Origin: CAYZJR01 sp964503045
GTDB lineage: Bacteria > Cyanobacteriota > Vampirovibrionia > Obscuribacterales > Obscuribacteraceae
Length of the DNA: 64,000 nucleotides
Reading direction: 5' to 3'
Assembly: GCA_964503045.1 (NCBI GenBank)
Contig: CAZCZI010000033.1
Location: 1-64,000, forward strand
The translations under genes were made by a program, and so were the position numbers. Within the stretch, counting starts at the first letter, position 1. Every line of letters begins with the position of its first letter. Below are positions 61,505 through 64,000 of this stretch, one piece after another. The notes under the pieces are model-generated. The model was not told the origin of the DNA. It saw nothing but the letters and a program-made list of their open reading frames with translations, and ran no database searches.

Positions 61505-61832
61505 GAGCTGATCTTTCACCAGGTAGTCCTGAGCCCCCAACTTCAGCGCTTCCGAGGCTGTCTGTTCTTCACTTGTGCCAGTCAGGACAATGGTAGGAAT
61601 GACAGGGCGTGCCTCTTTGATTGCTTTGAGCGTGTCAAGACCCCTGCTGTCCGGCAATCCGAGGTCGGTTATGACGATATCGACATCGTCGTCTGCGAGC
61701 CTGGCTAATGCATCAGCAAGGTTGCGACCACATAGTAATGGTAAATATGAATGAGGCTTTGGCGCTCAAAATGCGACTGACAAGCTGGGCAAAGTAGTCA
61801 GTGTCTTCAACTAGTAGGATTTTGATGCTCAA
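61505..61832 (-). pseudogene. Truncated and frameshifted response-regulator receiver remnant
   Basis: Read from TTG 61832 the minus strand gives MSIKILLVEDTDYFAQLVSR, a receiver-domain start with the acidic pair, but the frame stops at about 61720. The next part continues in another frame as NLADALARLADDDVDIVITD with the phospho-Asp, LGLPDSRGLDTLKAIKEA, TIVLTGTS and LGAQDYLVKDQL with the conserved Lys. Homology ends at 61505, so the C-terminus is lost. One frameshift lies between about 61725 and 61765. It may have been a stand-alone or hybrid-kinase receiver. A sequencing error could explain the frameshift but not the truncation. Confidence 0.75.
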
Positions 61833-61961
61833 AACAAATTTCTTCTACACTTTGAATGAATATCACGGCTTAGTGACCGAACACATCACTCAGAATAGCG
61901 AAAAGAAGAGCGATTTAAACTTTTTTGGCATAATATCGAGAGTTAGGTCTAGGGACGCAGG

Positions 61962-63056
61962 ATGCCTGAACCAATCCAGGAAAACAGTTTTTCGAACGCT
62001 CTGAGATTTCCCAAGCTGTTGCCGGAAGATAATTTGCCCCGCGTGTACATTGAGTGGCGCGGTTTAAAACTTGCCAATCCGCTAGAACTTGAGGATGTGG
62101 GCGAGCACAAGACCGTTGCTATCACCAGAAAATGGGTTGAGGGTAATGGAACTTTCCTTAAAATGGTCCATCCGAGTGCAAACAGCTCGTGCGATTTCGA
62201 GGTGCTTCGGGTACGCAGTGGAGATGAAGGAAACATTGCAGTTTTAAAACTTGCAGATGGGTGGCCGGAAAGACAACAGGCAGAGTCTTTGATTTTGGTC
62301 CGAGTCATGGATGAGGAGCATGTTCGTACATTGGACTTGGGTGAATTCTTGCGGGCACTTCAGTCCATTAACTTGACTCCTTACGAGCAGAAGAATTTCG
62401 ATAGATTTTTCGGCTCTATTCTTGGCATTAACTCTGCCGAGTATCGTGCAATCGAACAGGCTTCAAAGACACTCAAGAAGGAAAACCCGGAGCTTTTCTG
62501 TTTTTATTGTGAAGCGCAAATAGTGCCTGAAGACAACTCCTGCACGAAGTGTGGAAAGTCGCTTGTAGCTCCAAAGTGCCCTTTGTGCGGTGAACTCGTC
62601 TCAAATGCAAAAGATCGTCGCGTATTTTATGACGCAGAAAATGGGCACTACCCGTGGCACTATACATGGGACGAGCGTTGCCAGAACTGTCATCATCATT
62701 TCAGTAGTGCATTGACTGTTTCTTCCGGACATCATTTGTTTTTCTCCCATCTAAATCCGGATGAACTGCTGAAAGCTGCCAAACCAGGGCAAGACCCATT
62801 CGAAGGCAAGGTCGAAATCAAAATAACTGCAGGTGAAAGTGTGCGTACCGCATTTGATGATTGGGACTATCGACCCACGATTCACATTGAGATAACTAGA
62901 CATGTCGATGGAAACAATGATTCATCACAGGGTGCACTTCTGAAGCAAGCGAGCATTTCGTTGACAGAAGAAGAGTTCGAAGCGATCAAAAATGAACTAG
63001 AAGGGCCGCTGTCCGTACTTCTCGAACGCAAGAAGTGGAGTCGCGATACGACTTGA
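61962..63056 (+). CDS. Multi-zinc-ribbon protein of unknown function
   Basis: A 364-residue cytoplasmic protein. The centre (about 180-250) has four CxxC pairs: FCFYCEAQIV, CTKCGKSL, CPLCGEL and RCQNCHHHF, that is, two or more zinc ribbons. The N-terminal 175 residues are mixed alpha/beta (YIEWRGLKLANPLELED) and the C-terminal part has SISLTEEEFEAIKNELEG. No enzyme motif is visible. It could be an adaptor or nucleic-acid-binding protein. ATG 61962 has no strong ribosome site. Confidence 0.65.
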   Translation: MPEPIQENSFSNALRFPKLLPEDNLPRVYIEWRGLKLANPLELEDVGEHKTVAITRKWVEGNGTFLKMVHPSANSSCDFEVLRVRSGDEGNIAVLKLADGWPERQQAESLILVRVMDEEHVRTLDLGEFLRALQSINLTPYEQKNFDRFFGSILGINSAEYRAIEQASKTLKKENPELFCFYCEAQIVPEDNSCTKCGKSLVAPKCPLCGELVSNAKDRRVFYDAENGHYPWHYTWDERCQNCHHHFSSALTVSSGHHLFFSHLNPDELLKAAKPGQDPFEGKVEIKITAGESVRTAFDDWDYRPTIHIEITRHVDGNNDSSQGALLKQASISLTEEEFEAIKNELEGPLSVLLERKKWSRDTT

Positions 63057-63364
63057 CCAGAACGCGCGGCAAGCCTCGTCCTTCAGGGTCCTTTAGGGAG
63101 GGGAGGAGGTCAAGAAGAACTAAACAAGTGCCTTTCATTGCAATATCAAAGTCGGCGTGCGTTCAACAACGTTGGGAAGATTCATTTTCTGAGTTTCGCC
63201 GCAGTTCCAAAAATACCGCGTGATCTTGAAGTAGAATTCGTGTTTCAAATCGCATTAGATGTATGTCCTCCAATCCTTTCGAGCGCAACTAGTAGTGCAG
63301 TCCTGTGGGGCTATAACGCGCGTGGCTGCGTGATAGGATAGCGACAAGGGCTGGGGGTGGTGTT
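63057..63364. other. 308-base non-coding stretch before the TadE-like gene
   Basis: Small reading frames here have no ribosome site or recognisable product and I regard them as chance. No hairpin terminator or clear promoter was identified. GGGGGTGG lies just before ATG 63365 and serves the next gene. Confidence 0.4.
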
Positions 63365-64000
63365 ATGAAGCGCATCAGAAGGCGATCTAACGGAAGCATT
63401 GCCGAGTTTAGCCCAATTCTTGTTCTTGGTCTGCTTCTGCTCTTTCCGTTGATAAATTTGTTTGGCATCGTCTATGGTGGCGTCACAGGTTTTCTTGTTA
63501 CCAGGCAAGCCTCATATGCAGCCGCCAATTCCACCGGTTACTACGCGGCTCTTACAGGAATGCAGCAAGAAGCGAACCGTCTTATGTCGGGTGGCATGGC
63601 TAAATTTGCCAAGCTTAAGCCGGTTGGTGGTTTCGCAGATTGCGGTATCGATCTGTTCGTAAACACGATGAACACCACAACTTCCGCAACCTCCAGATAC
63701 GGTCCTAATAGCCCGGCTCCGGGACCGATCAATATAAGCACTAATGTTTACGAGTACGAAGCGGTCGGCTACTTTGATGTGCAGCCTTATCTGAACCTGT
63801 CAGGTGTTCCCTGGATCGGCTCGATTCCAGGTGTTGGAGTTCCGATGCGCCTCACCTTCAACTGTCCACGAGCAGTCGAGCACCCAGAAGGGTTGGCAGG
63901 CGGAGACATGAGCCAAATCACGGCGGCTCTTGCCAGTGGAACTTTGCCGGGCGTCGGAGTCGGAGGAGGACCATTTGGGTTTGGAAATGTGACAGACACT
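63365..64000 (+). CDS. TadE-like pilus/pseudopilin protein, 3' end outside window
   Basis: The frame from ATG 63365 is open to the window edge (212 codons) and continues beyond it. A basic start (MKRIRRRSNGSIAEFSPILV) leads into one hydrophobic segment (LGLLLLFPLINLFGIVYGG); the G-S-I-A-E-F pattern before the helix is the TadE-like counterpart of the prepilin site. The exported part is Gly/Pro/Thr/Asn-rich. Such proteins belong to tight-adherence pili or related secretion systems. Ribosome site GGGGGTGG lies just upstream. Partners are not visible in the window. Confidence 0.65.
   Translation, partial: MKRIRRRSNGSIAEFSPILVLGLLLLFPLINLFGIVYGGVTGFLVTRQASYAAANSTGYYAALTGMQQEANRLMSGGMAKFAKLKPVGGFADCGIDLFVNTMNTTTSATSRYGPNSPAPGPINISTNVYEYEAVGYFDVQPYLNLSGVPWIGSIPGVGVPMRLTFNCPRAVEHPEGLAGGDMSQITAALASGTLPGVGVGGGPFGFGNVTDT

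Overview
The window looks like chromosome from a non-photosynthetic relative of the cyanobacteria, most likely the Obscuribacterales branch of the Melainabacteria/Vampirovibrionia. This is an inference. It rests on three tandem membrane Ser/Thr kinases with zinc-ribbon heads and TPR-like tails, a cyanobacterial-style RRM RNA-binding protein, a short SSB, mid-range GC and the mix of housekeeping genes. A run of 100 Ns (9885-9984) marks a scaffold join, so order across it is not proven.

Left part (1-24.4 kb): a Clp-N-like protein without ATPase and a secreted duplicated-domain protein; two divergent GT87-type membrane glycosyltransferases; three kinase paralogues; after the gap, a P1B-type metal ATPase with an HMA-like partner and a small DUF5132-like protein; an exported FKBP prolyl isomerase; a NarL-type response regulator; ssb; a sodium:solute symporter with a small acidic membrane partner; an M23 peptidase; the alr-nadD-yqeK operon; HU followed by a Gfo/Idh/MocA oxidoreductase; and tRNA-Gly(GCC).

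Middle part (24.4-39.6 kb): the classical tig-clpP-clpX-lon protein quality-control cluster; a catabolic operon of class III aminotransferase, aldehyde dehydrogenase and acyl-CoA dehydrogenase (GABA, 5-aminovalerate or lysine-type degradation); and an overlapping trio of an unrecognised 538-residue protein, a DUF1573-cytochrome c lipoprotein and a YceI-like protein.

Right part (39.6-60.2 kb) is the striking region. Two complete copies of a six-gene complex-I/hydrogenase-4-like operon (HyfB, HyfC, HyfE, HyfF, HyfG, ferredoxin-HyfI fusion) lie head to head. Both large subunits lack the four cysteines that hold the NiFe centre, while the ferredoxin and proximal iron-sulfur cysteines are kept. 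They therefore resemble energy-converting hydrogenase-related (Ehr) complexes and, in layout, the Rv0081-Rv0087 locus of Mycobacterium tuberculosis. Two paralogous ArsR regulators and several matching palindromes sit at the promoters. On the same strand as copy A follow a small-protein/DisA-like (DACNV) operon behind a related palindrome, then a SulP-type anion transporter overlapping a degenerate beta-carbonic-anhydrase-like gene. The group may be a co-regulated system for redox-driven ion pumping with bicarbonate handling and nucleotide sensing; that link is inference.

The right end (60.2-64 kb) carries the RRM protein with a good terminator, small hypothetical genes (one with DUF2934), a truncated and frameshifted response-regulator remnant, a multi-zinc-ribbon protein, and the start of a TadE-like pilus protein that runs off the window.
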